Source: Arthrobacter sp. SW1 (GTDB taxonomy: Bacteria; Actinomycetota; Actinomycetes; Actinomycetales; Micrococcaceae). Taken from it: DNA of 64,000 nucleotides. The DNA is taken from contig NZ_MJLT01000005.1 of assembly GCF_001766675.1 (NCBI RefSeq), positions 1 to 64,000 on the forward strand, in the 5' to 3' direction. Positions 1 through 9,354 of this stretch are shown here, one piece after another. The notes below the pieces were generated by a model. That model was not told where the DNA came from. It worked only from the letters and a program-made list of their open reading frames with translations, and did not search any database. Numbering within the stretch: the first letter of the stretch is position 1; each line of letters begins with the position of its first letter. The translations under genes were made by a program, and so were the position numbers.

Positions 1-79
<79 letters not shown>

Positions 80-491
80 CAGACACAACCACCAACCCCC
101 GGAAAAAGAAGGCCGAATGGCTGCACAAAATCTGAAACCAGCTAAAAACACCAAACCATCCACGGGGGTGGACAACCTGGCGCCTAACCAATTCAATAAA
201 AAATCGGTATCAACAAACTTGGCACACTATTGAGTTCTCAAACAACAGGTCACTATTCCAAAGCAGTACCACCCAAACCAACCGGTCCAGGATCGCTCCG
301 GAGCAACTTTTCAAACTTACCAGACCATCCACCCCGGCGCAACTTCCGATTTCCCGGAAACACACACGGATCAAACCATCCAGGACTCCCGGGACCAGGC
401 CGGACGCAATAAAGCGAACCAGCAATCTGGTTTCCGTTTGAAAGGGAGTCGGTCGCAATTTTTCCGCTTCAGCGGCGGCGACTCAGAAAAC
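80..491 (-). promoter_or_regulatory. 16S rRNA leader region
   Basis: This non-coding stretch precedes the 16S gene and is A/T-richer than the coding DNA around it. On the minus strand, positions 221-243 read as a GAACTCAATAGTGTGCC-type block, which resembles the conserved boxA-like antitermination element found in actinobacterial rRNA leaders. Short open frames on both strands have no coding-like codon use and are not called. I see no tRNA gene in it. Confidence 0.6.
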
Positions 492-519
492 ATTACACCC
501 CTTTGAACACCCCGGGCAA
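492..519 (-). promoter_or_regulatory. candidate rRNA operon promoter
   Basis: On the minus strand a TTGCCC hexamer (514-519) is followed after 16 bases by TGTAAT (492-497). This fits a sigma-70-type promoter facing the 16S gene. The spacing is good but the -35 is imperfect, and rRNA operons usually carry several promoters, so others may lie in 80-490. The interval 520-765 shows nothing else I can support. Confidence 0.35.
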
Positions 520-765
520 ATCACCCTGCACGTCCTTCACCCACCCCGGAATCCCGCATGATTCCGGGGAATATGCGCTTCCCGGCGCCCGATCCTGCGC
601 GAAAACCCGCTCTATGAAGCACGTCACACCACCGGAACATGTCCACCCCTCGGTCCGGAAAACGCGCACAACAGCACTCTGTCCACTGCAAGCCGGGTGC
701 AGAGGACATGTGCGGCGGGGACGGGACGCTCAAACTACGCCGGCAAGCACACCCGGGTACACACA

Positions 766-801
766 ACGGCGCCGCCCCACCGGAAGGTGGCACGGCGCCG
801 T
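766..801 (-). terminator. hairpin after the MFS gene
   Basis: ACGGCGCCG (766-774) pairs with CGGCGCCGT (793-801), and inside it CCACC pairs with GGTGG. It lies 26 bases past the stop of the efflux gene. No strong T-run follows, so termination is likely but not certain. Confidence 0.4.
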
Positions 802-826
802 CGGGCACTTTGAGGGAAAGGCGCGC

Positions 827-2269
827 CTAGTGCGCGGCGGCACCTTCGGTCTTGCGCATCATCGCGGACAGCACCACGGCGGCAAGCGCAATGACCGCCG
901 CCGTAAGGAATGCCGCCTGCATGCCGGCGACAAAGCCGGAAGCCGCGGACACGACCGCGAAGATCGAGATGAGCAGCGCAGTGCCGGCGGCGCCGGCCAC
1001 CTGCTGGAGCGTGCTCATGATCGCGGAGCCGTGCGAGTACAGATGCGGCGGCAGCGGATTCAGGCCGGTGGTGAAGGCCGGCGTGAACAGCAGGGCGAGG
1101 CCGAAGCTGAGCACGACGTGCAGGACAACCACCCACCACAGCTGGCTGGACTGGTTGAGCACGCTGAACTGCCACAGGGTCAAGACCATCAGCACCGAGC
1201 CGCTGACCGTCAGCGGCAGCGGTCCCACCTTGTCGAAGATCCGGCCGATCACCGGGCCCAGGAGGCCCATGGCAAGGCCACCCGGGAGCAGGGCCAGGCC
1301 GGTTTCCATGGGCTGCAGCTCGAGCACGTTCTGCAGGTACAGCGGCAGCAGGATGACCCCGCCGAAGAGTGCCATCATGGCCACCACCATGAGCAGGGTG
1401 GACACGGTGAACATGCGGAAGTTGAAGGCGCGGAGGTCCAGCAGCGGGGTATCGGCCTTCTGCAGCTTGAGCTGGCGCAGCACGAACACCACCATGCAGA
1501 CGATGCCGATGGCCAGTGCCAGCAGCGGCACCGAACCGCCACCGCCGCCACCGATCTGGCTCAGGCCGTACACCACGCCGCCGAAAGCAGGGACGGTGAG
1601 GAGCACGGAGAGGAAGTCCAGCTTGATGGAACCCTGCTCACCCACGTTGCTCAGGTAGCGTGCGCCGATGCCCAAGGCCGCAAGGGCAACGGGCAGCACG
1701 AAGATGAACATGAAGCGCCAGGAGAAGTGGTCCAGGATGATGCCGGAGACCGTGGGGCCGAGCGCCGGAGCCACCGAAATGGCGATGCTCACGTTGCCCA
1801 TCACGGCGCCGCGGCGCGACAGCGGAACCAGGGTGAGGATGGTGGTCATCAGCAAGGGCAGCATGATGGCCGTGCCGCTGGCCTGCACAATGCGTGCCAG
1901 CAGGAGCACCACGAACCCGGGTGCCAGGGCAGCCAGCAGGGTGCCGCCGCTGAACAGGCCCATCGCCAGCAGGAACGCCGCCCGGGTGGTGAGGCGCTGC
2001 AGGATGAAGCCCGTGGTCGGAATGACCACGGCCATGGTCAGCATGAAGCCGGTGGACAGCCACTGGACAGTCGGAGCGTCAACCTTGAGATCGGTCATGA
2101 GCCGCTGCAGGGCGACGTTCATGATGGTTTCGTTCAGGATCACCACGAAGGTGGCGACAAGGAGAGTGATGATGACCGTGACGGATTCACGGGGCATCTT
2201 CTCAGTAGTGGTGGTAGTGGTGTTCTGCACGGGATTGCCGTGGGAGTCGGACGTAATGTCGGTAGACAA
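827..2269 (-). CDS. MFS drug efflux transporter, DHA2 (EmrB/QacA) type
   Basis: A 480-residue, very hydrophobic protein with about 14 predicted membrane segments, the number typical of the DHA2 drug:H+ antiporter family. The N-terminal ~25 residues are polar (a Thr-run at about 17-22) and should be cytoplasmic. The first membrane segment carries VVILNETIMNVALQ, close to the DHA2 motif LDxTIVNVAL, with Glu instead of Asp. A proline/glycine-rich motif C (about 165-175, APALGPTVSG) supports an antiporter. The likely role is proton-driven export of a hydrophobic toxicant; the substrate is unknown. It stands alone between the rRNA leader and panC, with ~116 bases upstream for a promoter. Confidence 0.88.
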   Translation of the reverse strand: MSTDITSDSHGNPVQNTTTTTTEKMPRESVTVIITLLVATFVVILNETIMNVALQRLMTDLKVDAPTVQWLSTGFMLTMAVVIPTTGFILQRLTTRAAFLLAMGLFSGGTLLAALAPGFVVLLLARIVQASGTAIMLPLLMTTILTLVPLSRRGAVMGNVSIAISVAPALGPTVSGIILDHFSWRFMFIFVLPVALAALGIGARYLSNVGEQGSIKLDFLSVLLTVPAFGGVVYGLSQIGGGGGGSVPLLALAIGIVCMVVFVLRQLKLQKADTPLLDLRAFNFRMFTVSTLLMVVAMMALFGGVILLPLYLQNVLELQPMETGLALLPGGLAMGLLGPVIGRIFDKVGPLPLTVSGSVLMVLTLWQFSVLNQSSQLWWVVVLHVVLSFGLALLFTPAFTTGLNPLPPHLYSHGSAIMSTLQQVAGAAGTALLISIFAVVSAASGFVAGMQAAFLTAAVIALAAVVLSAMMRKTEGAAAH

Positions 2270-2385
2270 GAGGGTCCCCCAAATGGGTGCTTCGAGTGTG
2301 GAGTCGGCCGGAGATCAACCGGTGAAAACTGAAACAGTCTAGGCCGCTCCGGCATTCCCGTCAGCAGGAAAACCCAAAGTTCACC

Positions 2386-3303
2386 TCAGGAATTGAGCGG
2401 AATGTTGTCGATCAGCCGCACCGGCCCCACCTTGGCGGCGATGATCGCCAGGCCTTCGCCGCGGAAGGGCGTGTCCTGGCAGTTCTCGGCAAGCGGCTCC
2501 AGCGTGCGCGGATCGACGACGTCGAAATAGTCCAGTTCCACCAGCGGCTGGGAACGGACAAGCGCGACGGCGGACGGCAGGTCGAGCGGTTCGTGCGCGT
2601 TGGCTCGCTGCTCCAGCAGGCGGAGCGCACGGGAAAGGACCAGCGCGGCCTCGCGTTCGTCGTCGCTGAGGAAGCGGTTGCGGCTGGACAGCGCCAAGCC
2701 GTCTTCGGCACGCACTGTAGGAACGGGGACGATCTCCACGGGGAAGTTCAGGTCAGCCACCATGCGGCGCACGAGCGCGAGCTGCTGGGCATCCTTCTGG
2801 CCGAAGTAGGCGCGGTAGGCGGCAGCACCGCCGTCGGCCGCAGAACCGCCCGGCAAGGCACAGAGCGGAAGGGCGTAGTGCAGCAGTTTCGCGACGACAG
2901 TGAGGGCGCCGTCGAAATGGCCCGGACGCGAGGCGCCCTCCCACTTTTCGCCCAGCGGACCCGAGGTCACGCGGACCAGAGGCTGGCCGTCCGGGTAGAC
3001 CTCGTCCACGGAAGGGGCGAACACGAGGTCCACGCCTTCGGCGTCGAGGAGCTGCATGTCGGCGTCGAGGGTCCGGGGGTAGCGGTCCAGGTCAACGGCG
3101 TCGCCGAACTGCAGCGGGTTGACGAAGATCGAGACGGCGGTGACGTCGTTCGCGGCCACGGCGATGCGCGCGAGGGTGGCGTGCCCGGAATGCAGGGCGC
3201 CCATGGTGGGAACGAAACCAAACGAGTTGCCGCCCTTTTCCTTGAGGAGCCGGGCGCTTTCGGCGCGCAGTTCCGCAGCGGTGGTGACGAGCTTGATTGC
3301 CAT
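2386..3303 (-). CDS. panC: pantothenate synthetase (pantoate-beta-alanine ligase)
   Basis: Joins pantoate and beta-alanine with ATP to make pantothenate, the coenzyme A precursor. The 305-residue protein has the N-terminal [10 protein letters not shown] nucleotide-binding motif (about 32-41), the FVNPLQF segment, and the [13 protein letters not shown] and SSRNRFLS motifs. A short Ala/Gly-rich insertion (about 150-160) is seen in actinobacterial versions. The gene begins 2 bases after the stop of the DUF2520 gene, so the two are cotranscribed. panD, which often follows in actinobacteria, is not next to it here; the efflux gene comes instead. Confidence 0.96.
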   Translation of the reverse strand: MAIKLVTTAAELRAESARLLKEKGGNSFGFVPTMGALHSGHATLARIAVAANDVTAVSIFVNPLQFGDAVDLDRYPRTLDADMQLLDAEGVDLVFAPSVDEVYPDGQPLVRVTSGPLGEKWEGASRPGHFDGALTVVAKLLHYALPLCALPGGSAADGGAAAYRAYFGQKDAQQLALVRRMVADLNFPVEIVPVPTVRAEDGLALSSRNRFLSDDEREAALVLSRALRLLEQRANAHEPLDLPSAVALVRSQPLVELDYFDVVDPRTLEPLAENCQDTPFRGEGLAIIAAKVGPVRLIDNIPLNS

Positions 3304-3305
3304 GT

Positions 3306-4250
3306 TCAGTTGCCTTCCGGGGTGTCCGCAGTTCCGTTGCTGCCAGTGCCGTTGCCGCCCGGGTTCCGGGCGTCGAGGGCGGCGTCGATTCCGCTGAGCT
3401 GCCGGTCGTTGAGCAGCCCGCGTCGCGCGGCGCGCGTTGCTGTAGCGCGTGCCATCGCGAGGTATGCGGACAGGATATCGCCGCCGCTGCCGGCGTCGTG
3501 CTCGCGAAGTGCCTCGACGTGCCCGGCGACGGTCCCGGAATCGCCCCGGACCACGGGCCCGGTCAGCGCGGATTCACCCGAGGCGAGGGCGTTTTCGAGG
3601 GTGGCGCGCAGCAACGGGCCGAGGAGGTTCTCCGGCTGTTCGACGCCGATCTCCCGCAGCAGCTGCGAGCCCTGCGCCACGAGGGTGGCCATGTGGTTGG
3701 CACTGTGGGCGAGGGCCGCGTGGTAGATGGTGCGGTCTGCCTCGGCGATGACGACGGGTTCGGCGCCCATCTCCATCACGAGGGCCTGGGCGATCGGGAG
3801 CATGGCCGCGTCCGCCGTGACCCCGAAAGTGCAGTCCTGCAGGCGGGTCAGGTCCAGGCTCATGCCGGTGAACGTCATGGCCGGGTGCAGTGCCAGCGGG
3901 ATTGCGCCGGCTGCGCGCACGGGCTGCAGGATTCCGACGCCGTAACGCCCCGAGGTGTGCGCCACCAGCTGGCCGGGCTGCCAGGCGCCGAGCTTGGCCA
4001 GGCCCTCGACCAGCCCGCCGAGGGCGTCGTCCGGCACGGCGAGGAGCACCAGTTCAGCGCGTTCCACGATCTCCTGGACCTCCAGGACGGGGACGCCCGG
4101 GAGCAGCGTTTCGGCACGCTCCCGGCTGTCCTCCGAAACGGCGGATACCCCGACGACGGCGTGTTCGGCCGCGCGCAGTGCGGCACCGAGCACCGCACCC
4201 ACCTTGCCGGCGCCGATGATTCCGATGCCGAGTCGTCCGGGCCTAGCCAT
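3306..4250 (-). CDS. Rossmann-fold/DUF2520 oxidoreductase-like protein
   Basis: A 314-residue protein with an N-terminal dinucleotide-binding fold ([13 protein letters not shown], about 9-21), a middle segment with HPAMTF (about 122-127) and a helical C-terminal DUF2520 domain. This architecture resembles 6-phosphogluconate-dehydrogenase-like and ketopantoate-reductase-like enzymes. It sits directly before panC, as in other actinobacteria, and overlaps the PH-domain gene by 8 bases. A role as an NADPH-dependent ketopantoate reductase for pantothenate synthesis is a reasonable inference from this position but is not shown by the sequence. The C-terminus ends in a low-complexity Gly/Asn/Thr tail. 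Confidence 0.85.
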   Translation of the reverse strand: MARPGRLGIGIIGAGKVGAVLGAALRAAEHAVVGVSAVSEDSRERAETLLPGVPVLEVQEIVERAELVLLAVPDDALGGLVEGLAKLGAWQPGQLVAHTSGRYGVGILQPVRAAGAIPLALHPAMTFTGMSLDLTRLQDCTFGVTADAAMLPIAQALVMEMGAEPVVIAEADRTIYHAALAHSANHMATLVAQGSQLLREIGVEQPENLLGPLLRATLENALASGESALTGPVVRGDSGTVAGHVEALREHDAGSGGDILSAYLAMARATATRAARRGLLNDRQLSGIDAALDARNPGGNGTGSNGTADTPEGN

Positions 4251-5775
4251 GATGGGGTTCCTCCTGGGGTGGTGTGTCGTTAACCGGAGCCGTGGCGGGC
4301 ACCGGCAGGGAGCCTGCCCGCGAAATTTCGGCCAGCCATTGTTCGCTGGTCTGGCGCTTGCGGGCTTCCCTGGCCCGCGCCGCCTGCTGGTCGAACAGCG
4401 CGACCGCCTCGTCGACGTCGGCCTGGATCAATCGCGGGACCACGGGACCGGCGGTGGTGTGCAGCACGAGGTCGGCGACCCCGAAGCGGCGCGCGAGCGG
4501 CCCTTGGCTCAACGCCATGGACTGGGTGCGCTGGTGCGGGACGAGCACGAGCTGCCGCCACCAGCGGCCCGAACGCAGCAGCAGCGCGGTACCGGTGGCC
4601 AGGAAACCGTTGCGCCGCCAACCCAGCGGGGCAATCAGGCGGGCGCGGCGCGGCGTGATGGTGAATCCGGCGTCAGAATCCAGGCCGTTGAGCGCCGCCG
4701 TGAACACCCGCACGGGATCCGCGGTGCCGGGATCGGGCAGGACCAGGGAGAGCGCCAGCATGACGTCATTCAGGGTTCCCACGGGGAGCAGGGTGGTGCG
4801 GGCCGCGTTCTCGTTGCCTGCGCTGCCGCCGTAACCCGCGACATTCACCTGGATGCGGTACCAGCCGAAGATGCGCCACAGCGGTGACTGGCTGACCTTC
4901 AGGGCCTGGATCCTGCCCGGCGGGACGGTCTGCGCCTGGGTGTCCAGCAGGCCGTAACGCAGCCGGATGCCGTCCGGCGAGATGGCAGAGGTGAAGTTGA
5001 AGCCCTTGTTGAAGGACTTCCAGTACGCGGCGGCCAGGCCAAGCATCGCCGGAATGAGGTAGAGCATGACCGCCCCGGACTCCGTCAGCACCGAGACCAC
5101 TACGGAAGCGATCGCGCCGAGGACCACGAACAAGCTCTGTTCGCTCAGCAGCAGCGAACCCACCAGCCGGCCGTGCGGGACGCTGAGGACCACGTGTTCG
5201 GGCGCTTCGGGAAGGGGTGCCGCTTCGGTCCCGGTTTCCGAAGCGGGGCCCGGGCCCGGCGCGATGCCGGCCGCCCGCCCCAGGATGGTGGCGCGCAGCT
5301 GCTTCGCCTCCCCCAGCGGCAGGTACGCCAGGCTCACGGCCGATTCGCCGGCGTCGGCCACCTCGAACTTGAGCTCGGCGAGGCCGAAGATCCGGGCCAG
5401 CAGGGGCTGGACGATGTCGATGGCCTGCACCCGGTCCAGGCGGGCCTGGCGCTGCTGCTTGAAGATGAAGCCTGAGTTGACCCGCACGTAGCCCTCGCTG
5501 AGCTGGTAGCGGGTGAAGTACCAGCTGAGGATGAAGCCCGCCACGGTGACCAGCAGCACCGCGGCGCCGCCGGCCAGGAGCCACAGAACACGCCCGTTGA
5601 GGCCGTGGTCGATCAGTTCGCGGCCTTGCAGCGCGCGCTCGAAGATGTCCCGTCCGAAGAAAACCACGACGGCGACCAGCGCCACCCAGCCCCGCACGAA
5701 CGGCGACGCCGGGTGCACGCGGTGCCAGCCGGCGTCGACCGCTGGCTGTTCCGGGCTTGAGTTCACAGCGTCCAC
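4243..5775 (-). CDS. multi-PH-domain membrane protein (YdbT type)
   Basis: About 510 residues with two pairs of membrane helices and repeated bacterial PH (bPH2, formerly DUF304) domains, recognisable as YxLSEGYVRVNSG and IRLRYGLLDTQ segments followed by R..Q.(L/I)(D/K).. strands. It forms a pair with the smaller PH protein upstream, like Bacillus YdbS/YdbT. The exact function is not established. A GTG start at 5775 is chosen because it lies 4 bases after the upstream stop; an ATG at 5838 is possible but would overlap that gene by 59 bases. The C-terminus is Pro-rich and overlaps the DUF2520 start. Confidence 0.85.
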   Translation of the reverse strand: MDAVNSSPEQPAVDAGWHRVHPASPFVRGWVALVAVVVFFGRDIFERALQGRELIDHGLNGRVLWLLAGGAAVLLVTVAGFILSWYFTRYQLSEGYVRVNSGFIFKQQRQARLDRVQAIDIVQPLLARIFGLAELKFEVADAGESAVSLAYLPLGEAKQLRATILGRAAGIAPGPGPASETGTEAAPLPEAPEHVVLSVPHGRLVGSLLLSEQSLFVVLGAIASVVVSVLTESGAVMLYLIPAMLGLAAAYWKSFNKGFNFTSAISPDGIRLRYGLLDTQAQTVPPGRIQALKVSQSPLWRIFGWYRIQVNVAGYGGSAGNENAARTTLLPVGTLNDVMLALSLVLPDPGTADPVRVFTAALNGLDSDAGFTITPRRARLIAPLGWRRNGFLATGTALLLRSGRWWRQLVLVPHQRTQSMALSQGPLARRFGVADLVLHTTAGPVVPRLIQADVDEAVALFDQQAARAREARKRQTSEQWLAEISRAGSLPVPATAPVNDTPPQEEPHHG

Positions 5776-5779
5776 CGGC

Positions 5780-6298
5780 TCACAGGCCGGCCAGCCGCGC
5801 TTCGCCGCGGGCCGTGAGTTGTTCGCGGAGGCGGGCACCTTCCGCGGCGGGGAGCCCGGGCAGCAAGGCGTTCGTTCCAGGCGAGGCCGTGTGCAGTTTC
5901 AGCGTGCACAGGCCCAGGGCGCGTTCCACCGGACCCACGGCGACATCCACATACTGCATCCGTCCGTACGGCACCACCATGGTGCGCTGGAAGAAGATGC
6001 CGCGGCGGATGAGGAGGTCGTCGTCCCGTTCGGCGTACCCGATGGCCCGGACCTGGCGCGGGATCAGGACCAGCCGCCACAGGGCAAGCACGAGCATGGC
6101 CGCCGGAACAGCGATGGCCAGCCACAGAGGCGGCCACTCCCACCACCCAAGCAGTACGAACACGAGCGGCAGGCTGAGCAAAGCGGTGAACAGGAGGTTG
6201 CCCGCGGCCCAGCCCACCAGGCAGACGGTCACGTACTTCGGCGAGACGCGCTGCCACTCAATGCCGGGCGGATCAATCGCGGTGGTAGGCATACTCAC
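5780..6298 (-). CDS. PH-domain membrane protein (YdbS type)
   Basis: A 172-residue protein with two adjacent membrane segments (about 30-75) followed by one bPH2 domain whose core contains RAIGYAERDDDLLIRRG and VVPYGRMQYVDV. It is the small partner of the multi-PH gene downstream, and the two probably form a membrane complex. The GTG start at 6298 overlaps the DUF3180 gene by 26 bases; an ATG two codons on is equally plausible. It belongs to the folate-pantothenate operon by spacing and strand. Confidence 0.85.
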   Translation of the reverse strand: MSMPTTAIDPPGIEWQRVSPKYVTVCLVGWAAGNLLFTALLSLPLVFVLLGWWEWPPLWLAIAVPAAMLVLALWRLVLIPRQVRAIGYAERDDDLLIRRGIFFQRTMVVPYGRMQYVDVAVGPVERALGLCTLKLHTASPGTNALLPGLPAAEGARLREQLTARGEARLAGL

Positions 6299-6794
6299 CT
6301 TCGCCCTTGGCGTCGCCGCGCCGCGGCCCCGGGGCTCCGGTTCCCCCTTCGAGGTCCTCCGGAGGGATGCGGCAGAAGCGCTCCACCACCAGGCCCACCA
6401 CGATCATGGCCAGCCCGCCGCCGCCCATGACCAGCGCGAGCCACAGGATGGGCTGATCGCTGCGGAGGTTCCAGATGCGCAGCTGCTCCACCACGATTCC
6501 CGCGTGCCAGCCCAGCAGCACCGTGCCCACGTAGGCGCAGGCCTGGGCCAGGACCAAGGTGCGGGCGGCAAGGATCGGGTTCAGCAGGGACTTCTTCTTG
6601 CCGTTGCGCCAGCGCAGCACCCGGATGCCCATGACGAGGGTGATGGCGGCGATGATGCCCATGGTGACCAGTGCCGACGCCGGAAGCACGGGGGTGGCCA
6701 GGCCGTAGCGGTTGGTGGCGATGACGGTCAGCCAACCCGCCGCCGTAAGCACGACGGCGATGATCACCAGGACCAGCGGGCGCATGGCTTTCAT
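6273..6794 (-). CDS. DUF3180 membrane protein
   Basis: A 173-residue protein with four predicted membrane helices (about 5-25, 38-58, 75-98 and 112-135), a basic loop with RWRNGKKKSLLNP between helices 2 and 3, and an acidic/glycine-rich cytoplasmic tail. It matches the actinobacterial DUF3180 family, which regularly follows folK. Function unknown. Its ATG overlaps the folK stop by 4 bases (ATGA), indicating translational coupling. Confidence 0.85.
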   Translation of the reverse strand: MKAMRPLVLVIIAVVLTAAGWLTVIATNRYGLATPVLPASALVTMGIIAAITLVMGIRVLRWRNGKKKSLLNPILAARTLVLAQACAYVGTVLLGWHAGIVVEQLRIWNLRSDQPILWLALVMGGGGLAMIVVGLVVERFCRIPPEDLEGGTGAPGPRRGDAKGEGEYAYHRD

Positions 6795-7339
6795 GCGGAC
6801 CCCGTCCCGGTGGTGGCGCTGCCCGCGACACCGTCGGCGTCGTCGAAGCCGTCAAAGGGACGCAGGCCGTGGAAGTCCGCCGCCTTGAGCGCCAGCTCCG
6901 CCACGCTTTCGCCGTTGAGCCGCGCGGCCGGCTCGAGCTGGGCCCACGGGAAGAGCACGAAGGCACGCTCCGCCGCGCGCGGATGCGGAAGCGTCAGTTC
7001 CTCGTCGTCGCTGCGCAGATCGCCGTAGGTGATGATGTCCACGTCCAGCGTGCGCGGGCCCCAGCGGACCTCACGGACACGGTGGTGCTTCTGTTCGACG
7101 TCGTGGCAGTGCTGCAGGAGTTCGCGGGGACCGAGGGTGGTCTCCACGGCGATCACCATGTTGAGGAAATCCGGCTGGCCCTCCGGCCCGCCCACGGGCT
7201 TGGTCTGCACGATCGGGGACACCCCGAGCAGCCGGACCTCCGGGCGGTCCACCAGGTCCGCGACGGCGGTGGACAAGGTGTCGTTCCGCTCGCCCAGGTT
7301 GCTGCCGAGCGCCAGGATGGCCTTGGTAGTGTCACTCAT
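6791..7339 (-). CDS. folK: 2-amino-4-hydroxy-6-hydroxymethyldihydropteridine diphosphokinase
   Basis: Transfers pyrophosphate from ATP to 6-hydroxymethyl-7,8-dihydropterin, the step before dihydropteroate synthase. The 182-residue protein begins with the ALGSNLGER motif (about 10-18), has the QTKPVGGPEGQPDFLN substrate loop and the signature RWGPRTLDVDII (about 92-103), then LPHPRAAERAFVL. The C-terminal ~25 residues are a family-external acidic tail. The start overlaps the folB stop by 4 bases. Confidence 0.96.
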   Translation of the reverse strand: MSDTTKAILALGSNLGERNDTLSTAVADLVDRPEVRLLGVSPIVQTKPVGGPEGQPDFLNMVIAVETTLGPRELLQHCHDVEQKHHRVREVRWGPRTLDVDIITYGDLRSDDEELTLPHPRAAERAFVLFPWAQLEPAARLNGESVAELALKAADFHGLRPFDGFDDADGVAGSATTGTGSA

Positions 7340-7728
7340 CTGCCGGCTCCGACGGTGCCGATGATGCCGGTGGCCCGGCTGCGGTGGACGCTGACCGTCA
7401 CGTCGCCGAACGGCACCTCGATGGGCGCCTTGGGCTTGTGGACGGTGACGTCGACGGCGGCAACCGGGAATCCGGCAAGGATCCCTTCGGCGATCCGCAC
7501 CGCCAGGCCTTCGATGAGGTTGAGCGGTTCGCCGGTGATTTCGGAGACGATGAAATTCGCTACCTCGCCGTAGTGCGCGGTGTGCCCGATCTCGTCGGTT
7601 TCGACGGCCTTGGAAAAATCACAGTGCAGCACCGCGTCCACCACGAAGGGCTGGCCTTCGCGGCGTTCAAAGTCGAACACTCCGTGATGCCCGACGGCGG
7701 TGACGCCCGTCAGGGTGATCTTGTCCAA
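7336..7728 (-). CDS. folB: dihydroneopterin aldolase
   Basis: Cleaves 7,8-dihydroneopterin to 6-hydroxymethyldihydropterin and glycolaldehyde. The 130-residue length is normal. Seen are GVTAVGHHGVFDFER near the N-terminus (about 7-21), the DEIGHTAHYGEVANF segment and the C-terminal VDVTVHKPKAPI strand carrying the conserved Lys. It lies between folP (47-base gap) and folK (4-base overlap). Confidence 0.95.
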   Translation of the reverse strand: MDKITLTGVTAVGHHGVFDFERREGQPFVVDAVLHCDFSKAVETDEIGHTAHYGEVANFIVSEITGEPLNLIEGLAVRIAEGILAGFPVAAVDVTVHKPKAPIEVPFGDVTVSVHRSRATGIIGTVGAGR

Positions 7729-7774
7729 ACCACTTCCCCTAAATCAGTGCGGATAACTTCGGTGCGGATGCGGC

Positions 7775-8680
7775 TTAGTGCCGGACGCGTGCGGCGACCT
7801 TGACCGCGTCAAGGCTCGGTCCGACGTCGTGCACGCGCACGCCCCAGATGCCGCGGGCGGCGCTGATCGCGGTGATGGCTGCGGTGGCGTGGTCCCGCTC
7901 CTCGGGGGCGGCGGCCTTGCCGGCGACGGTCAGCAGGCTGCCCAGGAAACGCTTGCGGGAAGCCCCCACCAGGATCGGGTGGCCCAGCGAGTCCAGCTTG
8001 CCGATGTGCTTGAGGAGTTCCCAGTTCTGGGCCTCGTTCTTCGAGAAGCCCAGGCCCGGGTCCACGATGATCTGCTCCGGCGAGACGCCCGCTGCGTACA
8101 GCTTGCCGCGGACGCCTTCGAGTTCCTCGATGACCTCGTCCACCACGTTGCCGTATTCGGCCAGGCTGTCCATGGTCTCGGCATCGCCGCGGCGGTGCGT
8201 GAGGATGTACTTCGCCTTGCTCGCGGCAACGAGCTCGGCCATTCCGGGCTCGATGCTCAGGCCGGAGACATCGTTGATGATCGCGGCACCGGCATCCAGC
8301 GCAGCCGCCGCGGTGGACGCGTGCGTGGTATCGATGCTGACCAGGGCCCCGGCCTTGACCAGCGCCTGGATGACCGGCAGGACCCGGCGCTGCTCTTCCT
8401 CGGGGCTGACGGCTTCCGCGCCAGGGCGGGTGGATTCCCCGCCGACGTCGATGATGTCCGCGCCCGCGTAGAACATCCGCAGGCCGTGCGCGATGGCGGT
8501 GTCCGGCGTCGGGTGCTTGCCGCCGTCGCTGAACGAATCGGGGGTGACGTTCAGGATCCCCATGACCACGGTGCGGTCTGCCGGCAGGTCCTCGAAGCGG
8601 GCCGCCGCACGTGGTTTGCGGAGGATCGGCAGGGGGCTGGTGGCGGGTCCTGTTCCGGGTGCTGCTGCGAGGGAATCCAT
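7775..8680 (-). CDS. folP: dihydropteroate synthase
   Basis: Condenses hydroxymethyldihydropterin pyrophosphate with p-aminobenzoate; it is the sulfonamide target. The 301-residue TIM-barrel protein shows GILNVTPDSFSDGG (about 41-54), DVGGESTRPGA (about 77-87), INDVSG, DPGLGFSK and GASRKRFLG motifs in order. The N-terminal ~25 residues are a low-complexity extension. folE ends 7 bases upstream, so the genes are cotranscribed. Confidence 0.97.
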   Translation of the reverse strand: MDSLAAAPGTGPATSPLPILRKPRAAARFEDLPADRTVVMGILNVTPDSFSDGGKHPTPDTAIAHGLRMFYAGADIIDVGGESTRPGAEAVSPEEEQRRVLPVIQALVKAGALVSIDTTHASTAAAALDAGAAIINDVSGLSIEPGMAELVAASKAKYILTHRRGDAETMDSLAEYGNVVDEVIEELEGVRGKLYAAGVSPEQIIVDPGLGFSKNEAQNWELLKHIGKLDSLGHPILVGASRKRFLGSLLTVAGKAAAPEERDHATAAITAISAARGIWGVRVHDVGPSLDAVKVAARVRH

Positions 8681-8687
8681 GGTCTTT

Positions 8688-9344
8688 TTACCTTCCGAGT
8701 ATGAGGCTCATGGCTTCGGCGCGGGTGGCCGGGTCATGGAGTTGACCGCGCACCGCGCTGGTGACGGTCTTGGCGCCGGGTTTGCGGATGCCGCGCATGG
8801 ACATGCACATGTGTTCGCATTCGACGACGACGATCGCGCCGCGGGGGTTGAGGTGCTCAACGAGCGCCTCGACGATCTGCGTGGTGAGCCGTTCCTGCAC
8901 CTGCGGGCGGCGGGCGAAGATGTCCACCAAGCGGGCCAGCTTGCTCAGGCCCGTCACCTTGCCGTCATGCGACGGAATGTAACCGACGTGGGCCACGCCG
9001 TGGAACGGCACCAGGTGGTGTTCACAGGTGGAGTAGAACGGGATGTCCTTGACCAGCACGAGTTCCTCGTGGTCCAGGTCGAAGGTGGTGGACAGGACGT
9101 CCGCCGGATCCTGGTGCAGGCCGGCGAAGACTTCGGCGTATGCCTTGGCAACGCGCTTGGGCGTATCCAGCAGGCCCCCACGGTCCGGGTCCTCGCCCAC
9201 GGCGAGCAGGATCTCGCGCACGGCGGCCTCGATGCGGGGGCGGTCTACCTTGGAGTGCTTGCCATGGCCGTGGGAGCCGCCGGAATCACCGGCGGACACC
9301 ACGCCGAAGGCACCACTGAAGTCGTCGTCGTCGAAGTGAGTCAC
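8688..9344 (-). CDS. folE: GTP cyclohydrolase I
   Basis: Opens GTP to dihydroneopterin triphosphate, the first folate step. The 218-residue protein has the zinc-site segment [12 protein letters not shown] and the late [11 protein letters not shown] motif, with a His/Gly/Asp-rich N-terminal tail of ~30 residues. The GTG start at 9344 is chosen because it follows the ftsH stop by 10 bases. The same frame stays open to 9788, but that part lies inside ftsH and reads as low-complexity Arg/Ser/Thr sequence. Confidence 0.96.
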   Translation of the reverse strand: MTHFDDDDFSGAFGVVSAGDSGGSHGHGKHSKVDRPRIEAAVREILLAVGEDPDRGGLLDTPKRVAKAYAEVFAGLHQDPADVLSTTFDLDHEELVLVKDIPFYSTCEHHLVPFHGVAHVGYIPSHDGKVTGLSKLARLVDIFARRPQVQERLTTQIVEALVEHLNPRGAIVVVECEHMCMSMRGIRKPGAKTVTSAVRGQLHDPATRAEAMSLILGR

Positions 9345-9354
9345 AGCAGAAAGC

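Noticed and set aside
80..765. Possible small genes and tRNAs near the rRNA start
   Set aside because: Short frames have no coding-like composition and no cloverleaf or TTCGAATC-type T-loop is visible.
503..2332. Long plus-strand open frame rich in Arg/His/Gln/Gly
   Set aside because: It lies opposite the clear MFS transporter gene and is low-complexity antisense sequence typical of high-GC genomes.
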